A stretch of DNA of 64,000 bases from Capitulum mitella (taxonomy: Eukaryota; Arthropoda; Thecostraca; Pollicipedomorpha; Pollicipedidae), in the NCBI GenBank assembly GCA_030062745.1, contig CP099849.1, positions 22,618,144 to 22,682,143 on the forward strand, in the 5' to 3' direction. Below are positions 13,491 to 26,877 of the stretch, in pieces. Numbering within the stretch: position 1 is the first letter of the stretch; every line of letters starts with the position of its first letter. Made by a program: the position numbers and the translations under genes. The notes under the pieces were generated by a model that saw only the letters and a list, made by a program, of their open reading frames with translations, was not told the origin of the DNA and did no database searches.

Positions 13491-14664
13491 TAGGGTAGGT
13501 TACTTTTGCGTCTCTGTGTATTCCCAGTCAAAAACACGAACCTGGCACCTGGTCCGTGCGGCCAGAGCGGAGCTCAGAAATAAACCGTTTATTAGCTAAA
13601 GAAATGCTGATGTTCAGTTGATACAGGATCAACTGCACAATTTCGTTGAACTAGTGCTGACTGCAAAACCAGGTCCTTTGTCTCCCTTGGCACAAACCTG
13701 GGACATAAATTTGCCTTGACGTTTAAATGTTGCATGTTAACGACCCTTCTGGGGAAATATATGCTGCTCATCCAGTCGTGATTCAACTCGACTGCCCGCG
13801 TATAGGCGGTTAACGGGTGCGGCTTGTCAAGCTTGTCGGCTTGCCATGTTAGACTGCGCCGCATATCACTACAATCATGCGGTACAGTCTATCTCACAAC
13901 TATCACAGGACGCCTTCCTTAGCGTGCCGTGCTGGGCTGTCCTGTTCAGTGTTCATCAGCAATAGAAGCTTAAGGCATATGCGGTCCAAAAATGACAAAG
14001 AGCTAGTTTAAAATCGACCAGAACTGGTTGGACCACTGTTACGTAGGTATAGCTGCCGCTTTATTCACTCTATGGTTATGGGCTGTTGCACGCATTATCC
14101 TACTCGTTCTATTTACGGCAATGTTTGTGATAGCATTGCAATATCTGCCTTGGTGATACTACCTTTATCTTGTGCGGTACAAAGAAAATGTAATTTCGAT
14201 AACCTCACGATAAGAGTTTCCATAAGTATCCTCAAGTTGTTGGCCATTGTGTAGAAACCTTAAATATGCTTTGGTGAACATACGAGCGTAACCTGATACA
14301 AACCTGATACAAACATAACCTGGTACAAGCCTGAACCTAACCTTAATCCTTTTCTTGCGTCTTTAAATGCCGCTATTTCAGTTTTTTCTGTTTTCTCTAA
14401 AGGCATTTACCGACATTGCTCCGGAACAACCTAAGCATTACATGACAACAAACACAAAGCGTCAAAGCGATGTCTCGTTGTCGTGTTCCGCCAAGGACTC
14501 TAAACCTTCCTTCTCGGAAATTTAAGGAATTGCGCCTCGCATACAAGCACCCCTTGCCTCGCAGTAAACAACAGACCGAGGCAGCAGGCACTGGCGGCGC
14601 AAACTCAATTATCCTGTTTCCACACCATGTCCTGTGCGCTGCCGCCCGCCCCGCCGGCCACCGC

Positions 14665-14830
14665 TGAGCAGGTTGCCCAGCACTGCCCTGGGCCTCAGCA
14701 CCCGCTGGCGGCTCCCATTTTACGGGAGTCACACGGCGGGCGGGCGCCGCTGAGCGGACTGCCCCGCACTGCCCTGGGCCTCAGCATCCGCTGACGGCTC
14801 CCATTTTACGGGAGTCACACGGCGGGCGGA
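14665..14830. repeat. Two-copy tandem duplication, about 93 bp
   Basis: A block running from GCACTGCCCTGGGCCTCAGC to GGAGTCACACGGCGGGCG occurs twice in tandem with few differences. It lies inside the intron between exons 14 and 13. Confidence 0.8.
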
Positions 14831-15447
14831 CGTCATCCCAGCGCCGGCGGGGTGGGAGCGGTCGAGAGGGCTGGGGTGCGGTTATGTCAGAGAAAAGCAG
14901 CTGGCGGCTATTCCCTGAGGAACGCGCTATAGCGGACACCAGAGGAGGTGTCAGAGGGAAACAGCGAGAGGTCGGCCGGGTCTGGGCCCAGTGGGACGGA
15001 GGACACGGAGAGGGAGATGTCGGAGAGAAACTGAAAGAAGTGTGTCTTTGATGCTCGACAAACAAACAGTGACGGAAACTGAGAGGGAAGCGAGTAGCAG
15101 ATAATATTCTATTGTGGAACCCTGGCAGGCATGTCGGTAAATATCCGAGATGTACTCAGCATAATAATGATGGCATGTACCACAGTGTCGTGAGAAATGT
15201 TGAATCAGATCGCACACCACAAACACAATTGTTTCACGTATTTCCGGTGTCAAATTTTTGTATCGAACACGATACTCTCGTGTTCGCAATACAGGAACCT
15301 TGCTGCTGAGGTACGATTTAAATGAAACAAGCAAAGAAAGCAAATTTACAGGCCAAGCATTTCAGTTGTCGCATTCACGAACAACCGATTTGGTGACTCA
15401 CGCTGATGTGTTTTCCTTTTTGCTCCAGTCAACGAGCATCAGCTTAC

Positions 15448-15637
15448 CTGTCAGCAGGCGACACACGGCTCCAGCCAACTCTTGACACTCGAGTTCTGTT
15501 TCAGTCACCTCCCCTGACTGGCTGATATTTGCCGCGCGACATTCGCCGGCGGTCGGGGACTTTACCCAGTAGGAGCCGGCACGGATAGGCGGTCCCGAGG
15601 CCAGACGGACAACCTCCTCAAAATCAGCCGGCACGCC
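15448..15637 (-). CDS. Exon 13: C-terminal part of C-type-lectin domain 3
   Basis: The acceptor is TTGGTTTGTTTGCAG and the donor CTGACAG|GTAAGC. The exon begins on a codon boundary and has 63 codons plus G. It encodes FEEVVRLASGPPIRAGSYWV, then KSPTAGECRAANIS, then ELECQELAGAVCRLLT. This gives the WIG-like strand (SYWVKS) and the last cysteines of a CTLD (GEC, ELEC, AVC). It contains one N-I-S sequon. No EPN/QPD or WND motif is present. It joins exon 12 in phase 0, as exon 8 must join its unseen partner. Confidence 0.82.
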
Positions 15638-16977
15638 CTGCAAACAAACCAACCCGACCAGTCACACATCACCTCGAGTTATAAATAACATGTCCCGGCA
15701 AAATAATAACTATCTTAAACAATAGCAGTTAGGAGTAATAAGAAACAATAATACTAAAAATAATAGTAAAACAAAACCAAGTAAGAGGCACGGATGAAGA
15801 TGCATCACTGTCCTCCCAAAAAAGACTTAGATGACAAGAAGGACTTTAAGGATGCTTGTGTAATTCTTAAATATATAATAATATATATAAATATAACATT
15901 ACATAATATAAGCATACACAAATACAATAATACAAATATAATAACTTAAATGTCATCTACATCATGTCGAAGTGTAATCCACCAATTAAACGTATTTTGA
16001 AATCAAGATCACGAAGGAAAAACATCAGTGGATTCAGAGTGAAAATCCGGATGACATGTTTTTCCAAAATCATCCGGTTCCATAGTCTGGTAAATTTCGG
16101 ACAATGCATAACTTAGAGACCTTTTCTGGGAGTTATATCGAACCGCATATTGTTGCTTATTCTCCACAGGTAATGGAAAGGTGCGGAACGAAATCAGACA
16201 TATTGGTTTCACAGCTGCATCCAACATTCACGCGAGTATTTCTTTGTAACCAGCATGACACGCCGAAGCGGGAAGATTATTTCGTTATCCAAAGCAATGA
16301 TAAACAAAGTTTTCATCCTCATTCCAACACGAAATCGATGCCTTCCTCTTCACTGCCTTACGCGTAAAAAGAGCCCGAACTTCTCTTTTCGACATAAAAG
16401 GGAAGCGTCAAATATTACTTCTGAAACCATAATCAATGACGCAGAATCAAAATCATTAGTCTGGAGTAACACAGTTACATGCAGAGACGATTGATCAGCT
16501 AAATTTGTCAGTTCATTTTCGATAAAAAAACGCGCAATTATGAGACATTCATGCTACGTAATAACAAACCCTGGTCTGTTTTTATGTACGGCACCTTTCA
16601 CTTAGACGGCAGTGGTCTTACCTTCAAAATTTGGCCTGCATTTGCTACGTGTTAGATTTTCATGACAGAAAACACATGCGAAAACCCTTTCAGTGCAATG
16701 CTCGTATACGCCACACCATGTATCGGTTTTGACTTAAGAAATAACTACTTAGATAACTGGCACAGTGGCAGACTCTCCGTGATGCAGATGTAGTGGATAG
16801 TGGACTTTCGCTTGCGTAACTCAGTTCCAGGACATCTCAACAAAAAAGCGACGAATAAACAACACGAAGCACCAACACAACAACGATCAGGTCTCCGGGG
16901 TGGCTTCCTAAGAGCATGGCGGCCGCAATCCGGATCTGACCATATCGAAAGATGTAGCAGGTACTCTTGAAACGCAC

Positions 16978-17075
16978 CTTGTGTCTGCCGCACGAGTCGT
17001 TTACTTCGTTGTGTGACATTTCAGGGCTCTCCAGGATCATGTAGCACGAGTCCTCTACAGAACAACGCTTCTCCT
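16978..17075 (-). CDS. Exon 12: N-terminal part of C-type-lectin domain 3
   Basis: The acceptor is CTCATTGTTCCAG and the donor ACAAG|GTGCGT. The 98-bp exon has 2 + 96 bases and ends on a codon boundary. It encodes EKRCSVEDSCYMILESPEMS followed by HNEVNDSCGRHK: the opening C..CY strand of a CTLD and the first helix ending in its conserved cysteine. The usual helix tryptophan is replaced by Met. Joined to exon 11 it follows the CUB after only a few residues. A missing exon in the 11-kb intron upstream cannot be excluded, although the phases match without one. Confidence 0.75.
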
Positions 17076-20000
17076 CTGGAACAATGAGGGTCATTTTATT
17101 AGAGCGATGGATGGTGGCGGACTTGGGAGAGACAGAAAGGTATTCAGCGTTGCTTGTACAAATCGCCGACGATGTCTGGACGCGAGAGCGCGTCGGTGGC
17201 ATTTATCTACTCCTATTTTATGCAAGGATCTGTTTGATCATTTGTCTAAGAAATAAATGTCTGCCCACTGTCTGGCACTTCAGTCAGATGCCAGTTCCCT
17301 TCCAGCTGTTGCAAAGTTCTGAATGCATCGGACGTCATTACCTGATTAAGCAATCTATTTTCCGCGAAAGTCCGACCCCGGAATTTCTGATCAAGATCTC
17401 CGGATGATCCCCTCTAAATTCCGTTTGGATTCTCGCGGCTCTCTGATTGTTCCCTTGAAGCGCTGCGTCCGCGGCCGCGGCCGCGCCGCGAAAGGTCAGG
17501 GGTCCCAATCGATCGGAACACAAAGAAGCGGAGCCGCCCGCCGCCGGGGGGCCGGCTGCACCTAGTCTGGTCACCTGGGCCGCCGCCGGCCGCCGCCCCG
17601 GCCGGCACCCGGGCTGCACTGTGCCGCGTCTGACCCGACAGGACGGGGGTCGGATACACGGCAATGGCACGGGTCCGGCGCGACGAGGCACGGGCAGGGC
17701 GGGGGCGCGAGCGAACACAGGAGCCGCTTCGTCTAAAGGACACGACAGAAATGGGCTGTAGGTGTTCTGATACTCTGACAGAGATGGGTCGGGAGGTATT
17801 TTGCATTTCAGACAGAGTCCACGAAGAAATAGTATTCCAACTCAATTCAAAACCGGGTTCATCTGGAAAGAGAAAGGCCCACTTTTACTTTCATCTCCGA
17901 GGAAGGTCAAGTGAAAGCAAAGGAAGGGGCTTCACGTTCATCTATAAACCACAGAGATGAAACAGAGATGAAGAAAACGGACAAAATACGGAATATGCAG
18001 CTTTTTGCACGTCATTATGCGTATTTTACATAGTACGCAACGTCTGGCTGGAAATGCAGATGTCCGATGGTTTACCACATAGGCGTAGGATTGGGTGGGG
18101 GCGGGGAACGTGTCCCCACTTTTTGGCAAATTTAACATTAGCTATATGGGGAAAACGTCTAAAGCCCCCCTACTTTTCTGGATGTTCCTACACCGCTGGT
18201 TTACAAACGAATGAAATCACTGCACCGTTTATTGGTGAACATTTTTTACAAAGCTTTCGAGCACAATGACGCAATTGGTCTAAATATCTTTGGCAATACT
18301 GGAACTGTTCGAGGAAGATGAGGATCATTTTCCACGCCTCACGTGATGTTATTCCGCATTTATCTTGAAGTATAGACACATTGACATAACAGCGTTTTAT
18401 TAAGTTCCAGGGCTGTAACGGTTTGAAACATTTTTCATGCGACATTGCAGCACTTACGTCAAAAGTCTTCAAAGTTGGAAGGGCCGCTGCACTATTGTCT
18501 ACTGAATACCAAATCCATGATAAGATAAAAACGCTTAACATTGTGGGCTAGAATCGCAGCTGCGATGACCACCGGCTGACTAGCATTCACCTCGAGTCCG
18601 ACGGCAGCGAAAATAACCAAGACCGGAACCCGACTGATCAGAGGATTTCGAGACGGAAAAGCTAATCGTTGCGTGACGCCGGTGCGCATCAACACGGTGC
18701 AAGTACACCAGACTGCCGCCGGCCGCCTCCTGAAGGGCGGATCTGACCTGGCAGCTTAAGCGGCGGCTCCGAGCCAGGGGTCCACCAAATGTCACGCGTG
18801 ACTGGCGCACGCAGAAGACGCCATAGATCGGACGCGACCAGTTCAATTATGCACGCCCCATGGCTTTACTCGATCTCCGTTGGCCCAATGGGCCGCGTCC
18901 CTGACCTGAACAGGACGGCGCCAATTTGGTGGCCGCTCCCTCCGACCCACGCCCAGACCCGATGATGATCGAGGTCGATAGCCGTACCACGGCGCCGGCG
19001 AACCGCCATGCAGATAACGGGGCGCGCTTTCGCCGGCGGCGCTGTTATGACGGCGGCGAGCCGGCGATCGGCGCCGAGCCGCGGGTCTCGGGAGGCGAGC
19101 TGCCGCAGCTGTCGCCGCGCCGGCCGCGGGGACGCCGCCGCCCGCGCCGGCCTCATTAGCCGCCGCCGGCGACCGGGCCCTGGAGACACCGGCGCTGACC
19201 GGGCCGACGCCATCTCGCCGCCGCCGGTCAGCAGCTAATGGATCCGACGATGATTGCCTTACTCGGCCGGCGGCGCCGCGCCGGCCGCCGGAAGCCGTGG
19301 ACGCCTGAGCTGTGGCTTCCGGCCGACGTCCGGGCGCGGTGCGCCCCGTTACGCCGGGCCGTCACGCCGGCCCGTCACGCCGACGTAAAAACGGTGCCGC
19401 CAAATGGATGGCCGCTTGTGTGGGGAGTTGCCGGGCAAGCGGCGTTTGGGGAACCTGACTGTCCGCAGCACGGCACTCGGCAATGCCCGCCGGCCATAAA
19501 GGATGAGAGACCGTCCGGCTGCGGGAAATGGCCGCACTGAATGCAAATTCTGGTGGGAATCGATGAAATGGCTGACGTGGGTCCGGGGCTGTTGCACAAC
19601 AATGCATGCTAAGATGCAGGCACACATGCAGCCGGCAGACGAAGAAAATGCCGCAAGCCTGGTTTGAGACTAGTGATTGCGAATAAGAACAAAGAAAACA
19701 AGCGTATAAACTGAATGCACATATTTGGTGTGCATGTACGCCATGCATGCACCAATGCACAATTTGGAACGGTCATATCTCGTCAATGGTCATATTCTCA
19801 ATATGCCACGACTCACCACTGATGGTAGTTAACTGTGTCCAATAACCATTAGAACTATTAGATACGAGACTGCCCGACTGACGATCGCATAAAGAATTAT
19901 TCCATCTCCAACATTTTTTGCACGGGAGGCCGCAGTGGTTGCAGTGGCCAATTTTTAGCTCATTGCATTGTTCCTTATAACGCTGTCACTGCGTCTGTAG

Positions 20001-23000
20001 CCAACAGTGCACAACCAATGCCTACTTCTTCAGCTCTCTGTAAACGGACGAATCTGGCCGTGCCAGCCGGGCTTACTGCTGGTTTCGCCGCGGCAGGAAA
20101 ATTGGACGCGGCCGACCACGCGCTGTGGCGTCTCGAGGGCGTCGCTTCTGCCGTCATTTGGCGGCGGTACGGTACGGCGGTACGCCAGAGCTCGATGGAC
20201 ACCGTGGAATCCTACAGATCTCAGCCCCAAGTTAGAGGAGTTATATCTGGCATCGCAGCGACCAGAAGTACCGATTGTCATTTCCGGAAGCCTTCGTGCT
20301 TTAGAAAAATCCCTAAAAAGACACTGGATCGAAGATGTGTAATCCGAATGCGATAAAGAAATTGCACTGATACAGCACATTATAATGATGCATTTCATTT
20401 TACTGACACAATGCATTTCAATTTCAACTGAGATTTGCATAGAATGCATATTAAGCTTTCTGGAAAACTACATCCCTAGACAGAACACTGAAATCAATTA
20501 CTTGGGTGCTTTCTTACCGCACAGTTTTAGCAATCCTAAATTCATTGTTCTTCTGATCAAAGAAGCAAAACAGTCGCCATTTCACACCATTAAAATCATT
20601 TCGAAAGCAGGCCATGAAAAACAGACCATTTTAAACTTAAACAACAATTAAAAAGACCAAAAGTCAAAAAGACGGTAAAGTTATTGGTTTGTGATTCTAA
20701 AAGAAATCATGATACGTTGGTTTGGTTTCGCTATTCGAAAACGGTTTTGTTTTGTGTTAGCCTAGTGGCGAAATCATCCCCTCAAAGGCTTGACACTTTT
20801 GAACACCCAAACTAAGTGATTTATGCTGAGGGGCAGCTGCCATCACCCGCCGGCCGTAGCGCGGCCGGCGTGCGGCTCACGGACGGAGGCCGCGAGGTAA
20901 CTTCCCCGCAACTCGACCCGAAGTTGGCCGCCTGAGCCGCGCCGGGCCGGGCCGAACCGGGCCGCCAGACACGATCGACCGCTCGGTACCAGGGCTCGGT
21001 CGCGGCCAGACCGGCGTCAGGTGGGAGCGATGGTCGGAGCACGCGCAGGCCGTGCCTAGCGCCGCCTCGCCCCATACCGCGCGCTGCTCTGCCCTTTGTC
21101 GACTGCCGAGTCGGCTCTGGCGTACGCACGAGGGGAGGGGAGGGTGTGGTCACCGCTGGCTGGCACGGAAAGAGCAGGTCGTTCGGGCGTAAGAGCGTGT
21201 GACATCGCCGAGGGAATTTCGAGTGCTAGTTGTGCATGCCATAGACACGCGCGGCACGGTATACGAATGACCTTTGAAATATCATTCGTTACGTATTTCT
21301 TGTGCGCCGTGGCCGCCAGATGACCAGCCTACAAACCTGACATGTATTTGCGCGGAAACGCAAGTCACGTTAGCTGCATTCAAATTCCATAAAACGACTG
21401 TGCAGTGATGAAGGCTCCGATTTTCCGATTTTCTGACAATCTGTGTCTTCATCCGAATCTTTTCGAGGCGTTAAGGTTTTATGCTTGAGTGCTTGATTAA
21501 AACCTAGATGCTTTAGATGGATGTGGGCAGGAGTTGTTCCACTTCGTCTGAATTCCTCAGCGCATGTCATTTTCGTACATTCCTTAGGCAGATCAAACAA
21601 GGGAAATGTTTCGGTGGGTTTCATGAAATTTTGAAAGATGAAAGGTGGCATCATTTGCCGAAATCAATGTTGTATGCACTATTGCACTGGCAAACAAGAC
21701 CTTGACTGGCGTCAAATAGTCACCTTTTCTTTACATAGGGTCTCCCTGCCACCTGAACACGAGTAAAATGGCTTAATTGCAGAAGAGCTTTGCTGTTCGA
21801 CATTTTCACCCTAATCCAGCGCAAAATTGTCACATGATATGGCTTGATCTTGTTTCACTTCATGTCGGTTCACTTCAAACAGCGACTGACAGAGTGTGAA
21901 CTGCAAACAAAGTTTATATAGAGGATGAGCTATAACCTGCAATAAACCAATTTCCGAGACTCATCAAGTGAGTGCCGTTTCTTTATCACCAGTTCTTACC
22001 TGCTTTTAGTTCGTTTATTGCAATAATTTCTTTTTTTGCTCAGCTCGGCATCGGCACGTCTGCGACAAGGAAACAGGGGACAAAGGCCAACACGGCTTGA
22101 ACCACTCGGACAATTACCACCCCGTGTCGCAATTACGCGCCGACAATTACCATCCCGTGTCGCAATTACGCTAAAGGCGGACGGCCGGCGGCGCGTGGCT
22201 TCGTCTTCTCGCTCCGTTCCGCGGCCGGCTCGTTCTCGGCTCGTTCTCGGCTCGTCTGCCACCGTGGCTGGCAGAGCGCGGCACGTGCGGGTGCCGGGTT
22301 GCTGCGGACGGAGCCATTTGGCCGGGCCGTGGACAGAACGAGGTCCGGGAACTGGGAGTGCTTGGGGGCCTAATATTCACTTGGGGAAGCCATGGTCCGA
22401 GCGGCGCCTCCCCAGTAGCGGCCAGCGAGAAAGCGGGGCACGTCACAGTTAATCGAATGACGCTGATTCTTGCTTTGCGGCGGACCGTTGACCATGATAG
22501 CCCACATCGACGGAGGACAGTGTTTGCGTTTTGTATGCCACTCAAGTGAAGTCCCGATACAATGTTCGGTGCTTGGTGCCCATATGCACTGTGCAGTCTT
22601 TTCCGCAAAATTCAACGTAGAGGGAATATCAACGTAGTACGCCATGGGAGTGTGCTGGAGTTCTGCAATGGTGGCTGCACATGTTAGAAGATAATTTAGT
22701 GACGCTGTTTGTAGTGTAGGGCATGATCAAAGTCAGCAACTGCTTGATAACAACAAATATGCGGCGAAGATGCAGGAAGTTTTGTTTATTTTGCACATTT
22801 GGCTAACAGGTTCAGATACCGCTCTTGGAATGTTGGAAGTGCCGCGTTGTGGTAAAACTGAATTAAAATAAGTGCCTGGAGGGCACGCAGCACCGTTTTT
22901 AGCCCAAGCCCTTACTCATCGCACATTTTCGAATAATCCGAGTGCTAACGTACAGCTCGGCGCCATCACATGCTATGATTTTACGAGAACCTAGACAGGC

Positions 23001-23570
23001 ACGTAGCCAAGAAAGGGCATGGGGCCATGCCCCTCCCCCCAACCAAGGGGCCTGCACTAGATATTGAACGATTTCGCAGGAATACGGAATAGTGATCTTG
23101 TATGTGATGCGAAAGCAAACACTATATATTTTTCCTGTAAGTTAAAGATGAGGCCATTCACATAAAGGTGCTGTTTTTCCTATACATTTTGTCACACGTC
23201 AGTAGCATATGACAGAATTTGGCATTTGACCACTCACCCCATGAGGAAGATCCTGGCTACGTGCTTTACCCAGGCCCTAGCGTAACGAGCATTTCCAGAC
23301 AAACATTTTTTCAAATCAGAACAGCTCTCTTCCACATCTTCAGATTAAACCAGACAGTAACAGCCTGTTCCGTCTACTTTAACACAACAGGCGACTTATA
23401 AACTGCATGTAATGTGCCCTGGGAGCGTCCAAGTTGCCCTCGCCCGCAGAGTATTGCGCAAACTTCTGACTGATCCTTCCGTGGCTGGCCACCCGGGGCG
23501 CGCGGACAGCGCAGTTAGAGCGTCACGTCAGATCTCCACACACGGACGGAAGCCGACGCGTCTCATGATC
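17076..23570. other. Intron between exons 12 and 11, first part
   Basis: GC-rich blocks at 17470-17720, 18700-19400 and 20820-21150 give open frames without recognisable domains. A 36-37 bp duplication (GACAATTACCA-CCCGTGTCGCAATTACG) lies at about 22108-22171. No exon could be supported. Confidence 0.45.
22985..23230. repeat. Interspersed repeat, copy 2 (inverted relative to copy 1)
   Basis: This is the inverted, diverged partner of the repeat at 170-560. In place of the long TA tract it holds only a short ACTATATATTT. It shows the tract expanded in one copy only. Confidence 0.6.
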
Positions 23571-23581
23571 CCCTGGCACCA

Positions 23582-23965
23582 GCCGTGACTGGGCTACACG
23601 ACACTGTCGCAATGTCAGCGACCCTGGCACGTGACGGTCCGTTGGTTCGTGACGGCCCCCCGGTCCGTGACGGTTCCCCGGTCCGTGACAGCCCGCCAGC
23701 CCGTGATGTGTTCCTGACCGGTGACGGTTTCCTGACTCGTGACGGCGCACGGCCCCAGATGCTCCCCTGGCCCATGAAGGTCCCCTGAGCGTGACGGTCC
23801 CCTGACTCGTAACGGTCCCGTGGCCCGCAACAGCCGCCGGCCGTCCGTGACGTCCCCTCGATCCGTGACGGTCCCTGCCGGCCCGTGACGGTCCACAGCC
23901 CGTGACGGTCCCCGGCGTTCCCTGACGGTCGCCGCCGGACCGTCACAGTGGCCGGTACGTGACGG
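23582..23965. repeat. Minisatellite, about 15-bp unit GTGACGGTCCCCGGC
   Basis: About twenty diverged copies of a CCGTGACGGTCCC-type unit lie in tandem. Because the unit is close to a multiple of three, frames stay open on both strands and give low-complexity peptides such as RTGEPSRTGGPSRTNGPSR. These are not considered genes. Confidence 0.85.
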
Positions 23966-25055
23966 CCGGCCGCCGCCTACCGCGGCTGCCGCTGCCCGTT
24001 GGCATGTCATTCAACAGATGAGGTCAAAGGTCGCGAGCCGGCGGGCGCTATCGATCACGGGTGGCGGCGCTGGACCGCCGCCTACACGTGTGCGCCCGAC
24101 CTACCGCGCCTCACCCCTTCATGTCCTCAGAGACACGGAGAAGAGCGGTAGCGGCCAGTCGGGAAAACGAAACGTGTCGTTCTCTTCGAACCACGGCCAA
24201 ATTGCTTAGACGCCGAGGAGCTCTTCAGGTAAGAATCGCCTGACACGGCCGACGTGTGGACAACCGTACCGGATTGGGGAGCTTCGTCCGTCTTGTTTCT
24301 TTTTTCTTGAAAAAAGAAAAAACTCTCTCAAAAACTGGTGGTGGATCCCATCGCTTTTCATTTATTTTGTCTTTTATTGCTCCCTTTATTTTCCCGCATT
24401 TCTCTTTCTCTTTTGTAATGTTTATGTGTGAAATCGCTGACGAAAGACGAAATCGAATTCGTCTTTTCAAATCGCATTATTTGATGGAGGACTAATAATA
24501 CCTGTTCTGCTGAATTACACAAATGCCGTTTCTCCGCTCATCAGCACACAATAAAAACAACGCCATATAAATATGGTCTAGCGACATTATAGCTTAGAGC
24601 TAGCTATCGAGGCCTGCCACTTACGTCTAATTTATTCCACAATTTACAACAAGACATAAGTGCGCTTCGATTAAGGACCAGCACATTTGGACAAATGGCC
24701 TACATTCCGGACAGTCCTGGGATGATGACCGTCTCATTTGTTCGATAGCGTTGACTGATGCTGTTCATTGCTATGTAAAAACCCCTCATAACAGCCCGGT
24801 CATTCCCTGCGGCCACCTTCACAGAAATTCATTGAAGAGATAACAAAGACGACGTTTTAATCAACGCTTGAACACGAATAGTGGCTGTGATCAAATCGAA
24901 ATGGAAGGTAAACAAATAGCCAGGTGTGAGGACTCGTGCTTCATGCAGCCGGAATCCACCACAGTTTTAAGCAAAACATGTATATGTGAATTCGCAGACT
25001 TCGAGAATCTTCAATTTTTTCCTTCCCCCTTCCTCTTTCTCACTTCATTCCTCCT

Positions 25056-25056
25056 C

Positions 25057-25100
<44 letters not shown>
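25056..25100. repeat. (TC)n microsatellite
   Basis: A run of CT dinucleotides of about 40 bp lies in the intron. Confidence 0.95.
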
Positions 25101-25101
<1 letters not shown>

Positions 25102-25668
25102 TCATTCTTTTAAAAACCGAAGTCCATTTTACCATTTTCCCAGGAGCCGATCCTTTCCGAGCCGGCGAGTTCCATTTGGCGGTGGGCGCGGGACCTTCGG
25201 ACTCAGGCGGCGGCCGGCCGTCGTTCGTCGCCCGGCGCCGCCTGCCGCAGGCCACTGTTGCTCGGCCGACCCGGTGACCGCCTCCCTCCCCGGGGCGGAA
25301 CGTCCACCGAACGGTCACGGTCACGGTCAGCCGGCGTCCAGGCCCGGCCGGGTCGTGGGGGACTGCGGGGATCGTCACCGGGGAGGTGTGCCGTCCATGG
25401 TGGTACGATAGACGGATGGGTCGTCTGAGAAAGACGTGACTCCGTGGAGCACGGAGCACGTGGGAGGAGGGAATCTGGTTTTCGGTGATTTATGAAGGTT
25501 ACCTTCGTGGTTGTGATTACGGTTACGTTTATGATCATGACATGGTTCTTGGTACGCCGAAGTTATGAAATAATAACCGACCTCCTTGAGGCAATTTTTC
25601 AACATCAAATTGCAACTGAGAGCAGTGAAGTGGTTTTCCCAGCGTCCGCTTGTGAAGACTCACGATGT

Positions 25669-26877
25669 TTAACCCTATTCCCGGCAGGGGGGCCTGAATT
25701 CGCCCCCTCGGATTTTTTGTTTGCCACCTCTAGGCTTTTTGACGCAGCTTCACCAAACTTGGTGACTTTTCCTAGCTATTCTTTCTACGCACCGTGACAA
25801 AATTTCAAAATTCTGTTTTGCTCAGGGGCGGAGCCAGGAAACGTTTTTGGGAGGCACCTCAGGCCATTTTGGCCATGTTGAGGGAAAAATGAAAATGTCT
25901 GCCAAAAACAGTGTTTTTAAGATAGAACTTAAAACTTTATATGGATGAATAGCTAAATAACTGGGCAATGTGCAGTCATAATTTTGTTTGTCTGAGGTCA
26001 CTTTACAACGTCAGGTCAAGGTCAAAAGTCAAAATTTGTTTTTTGCGATGATTTTTGCGCTGTTTTTTTTTCAAATGTCATACCCGTAATATATATGACG
26101 TAACAAGGCGCCCTCTACTTGTGTATCAAGTTTCAGCTTGATATCAGGTTGGGTCACGAAGCTATGACCTAAAATGTCAGTGCGCGTACCCTATATCGCA
26201 ATAGCCATAAAGTAAAATTTTTGAAATGGTGTGAATTCAAATGATTGAAAACGTTTACAGATAATATTAAATGCACACGAGATCATTCCAAGTGACTCCA
26301 AGGTCACTGGAGGTCATTTAAGGTCAAAGGTCACAAGTTGATCTGAAGAACGTGTGACCATGACAGTTCCGCCTTTTTCATGTCCCTGGCACCGCCTATG
26401 CTAACATTATACAAACATTGTAATGCGATTTGTACTTCTTTAGCATAACATGACTAGCAAAAGCCCAAAAAGTGTTTTTGCCTTTCTTTGTTCATTAAGT
26501 TGTAAAAAAACTAATCCTCCTATTTTTAAAACTCTGTGGACGCCCATTAATTTCCCAAAATTCCAAATGTTTGTACCAATGCTAAAAGTCCTATCCATAA
26601 TCTCTCGATTCATGCCAGTTTCATCGAAATCGGTCGATAAACAATAGAGTTATAAGAAGTCCAAAAATACCCCTGATTTTGACATTTTTGCCTCCTGTAT
26701 CTACACCTTTCAAAATTTTGAAAATTTCTTTCTATAACAATGCAGTTTACGTCATGGCCAATCGATTGCCGTTTGTAGCGATGACATCGGACGTGTGGTT
26801 CTCGAGATCTCAGGGGGGTCGAATCCCCCCCTGCCCGGAATCGACCATACCGTCTAGCCCTCCGGGAATAGGGTTAA
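25669..26877. mobile_element. TTAA-bounded piggyBac-like non-coding element 1
   Basis: It begins TTAACCCTATTCCCGGCAGG and ends CCTCCGGGAATAGGGTTAA, so 16 terminal bases including TTAA are inverted repeats. A TTAA target and ends of CCCT..AGGG form are typical of piggyBac-type elements. The 1.2-kb interior has no transposase frame and is rich in AGGTCA half-sites. The class is inferred from ends only. Confidence 0.7.

Larger units (their letters stand above)
12224..15447. other. Intron between exons 14 and 13
   Basis: It contains a GGGAGAGGTGAG triplication with a perfect 12-bp stem (AGAGGTGAGGTC 12823-12834 with its complement 12845-12856), the interspersed repeat at 13045-13490 and the 14665-14830 tandem duplication. 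No exon could be supported. Confidence 0.5.

Noticed and set aside
18866-21153. Long open frames in GC-rich blocks of the 11-kb intron
   Set aside because: Low-complexity Arg/Ala/Pro/Gly composition, open on several frames and both strands, no domain or splice support.
23563-24010. Frames of 127 and 131 codons over the 15-bp minisatellite
   Set aside because: Repeat-driven openness with no other coding sign.
25130-25400. Minus-strand CUB-like stretch (GRRLTVTVTVRWTFRPG) with a plausible acceptor CCCCGCAG
   Set aside because: Only a weak phase-0 donor (ATG|GTAAAA) follows, and it would break the exon 11 to exon 12 phase. GC-rich sequence can mimic the pattern. Worth a transcript check, but not called.
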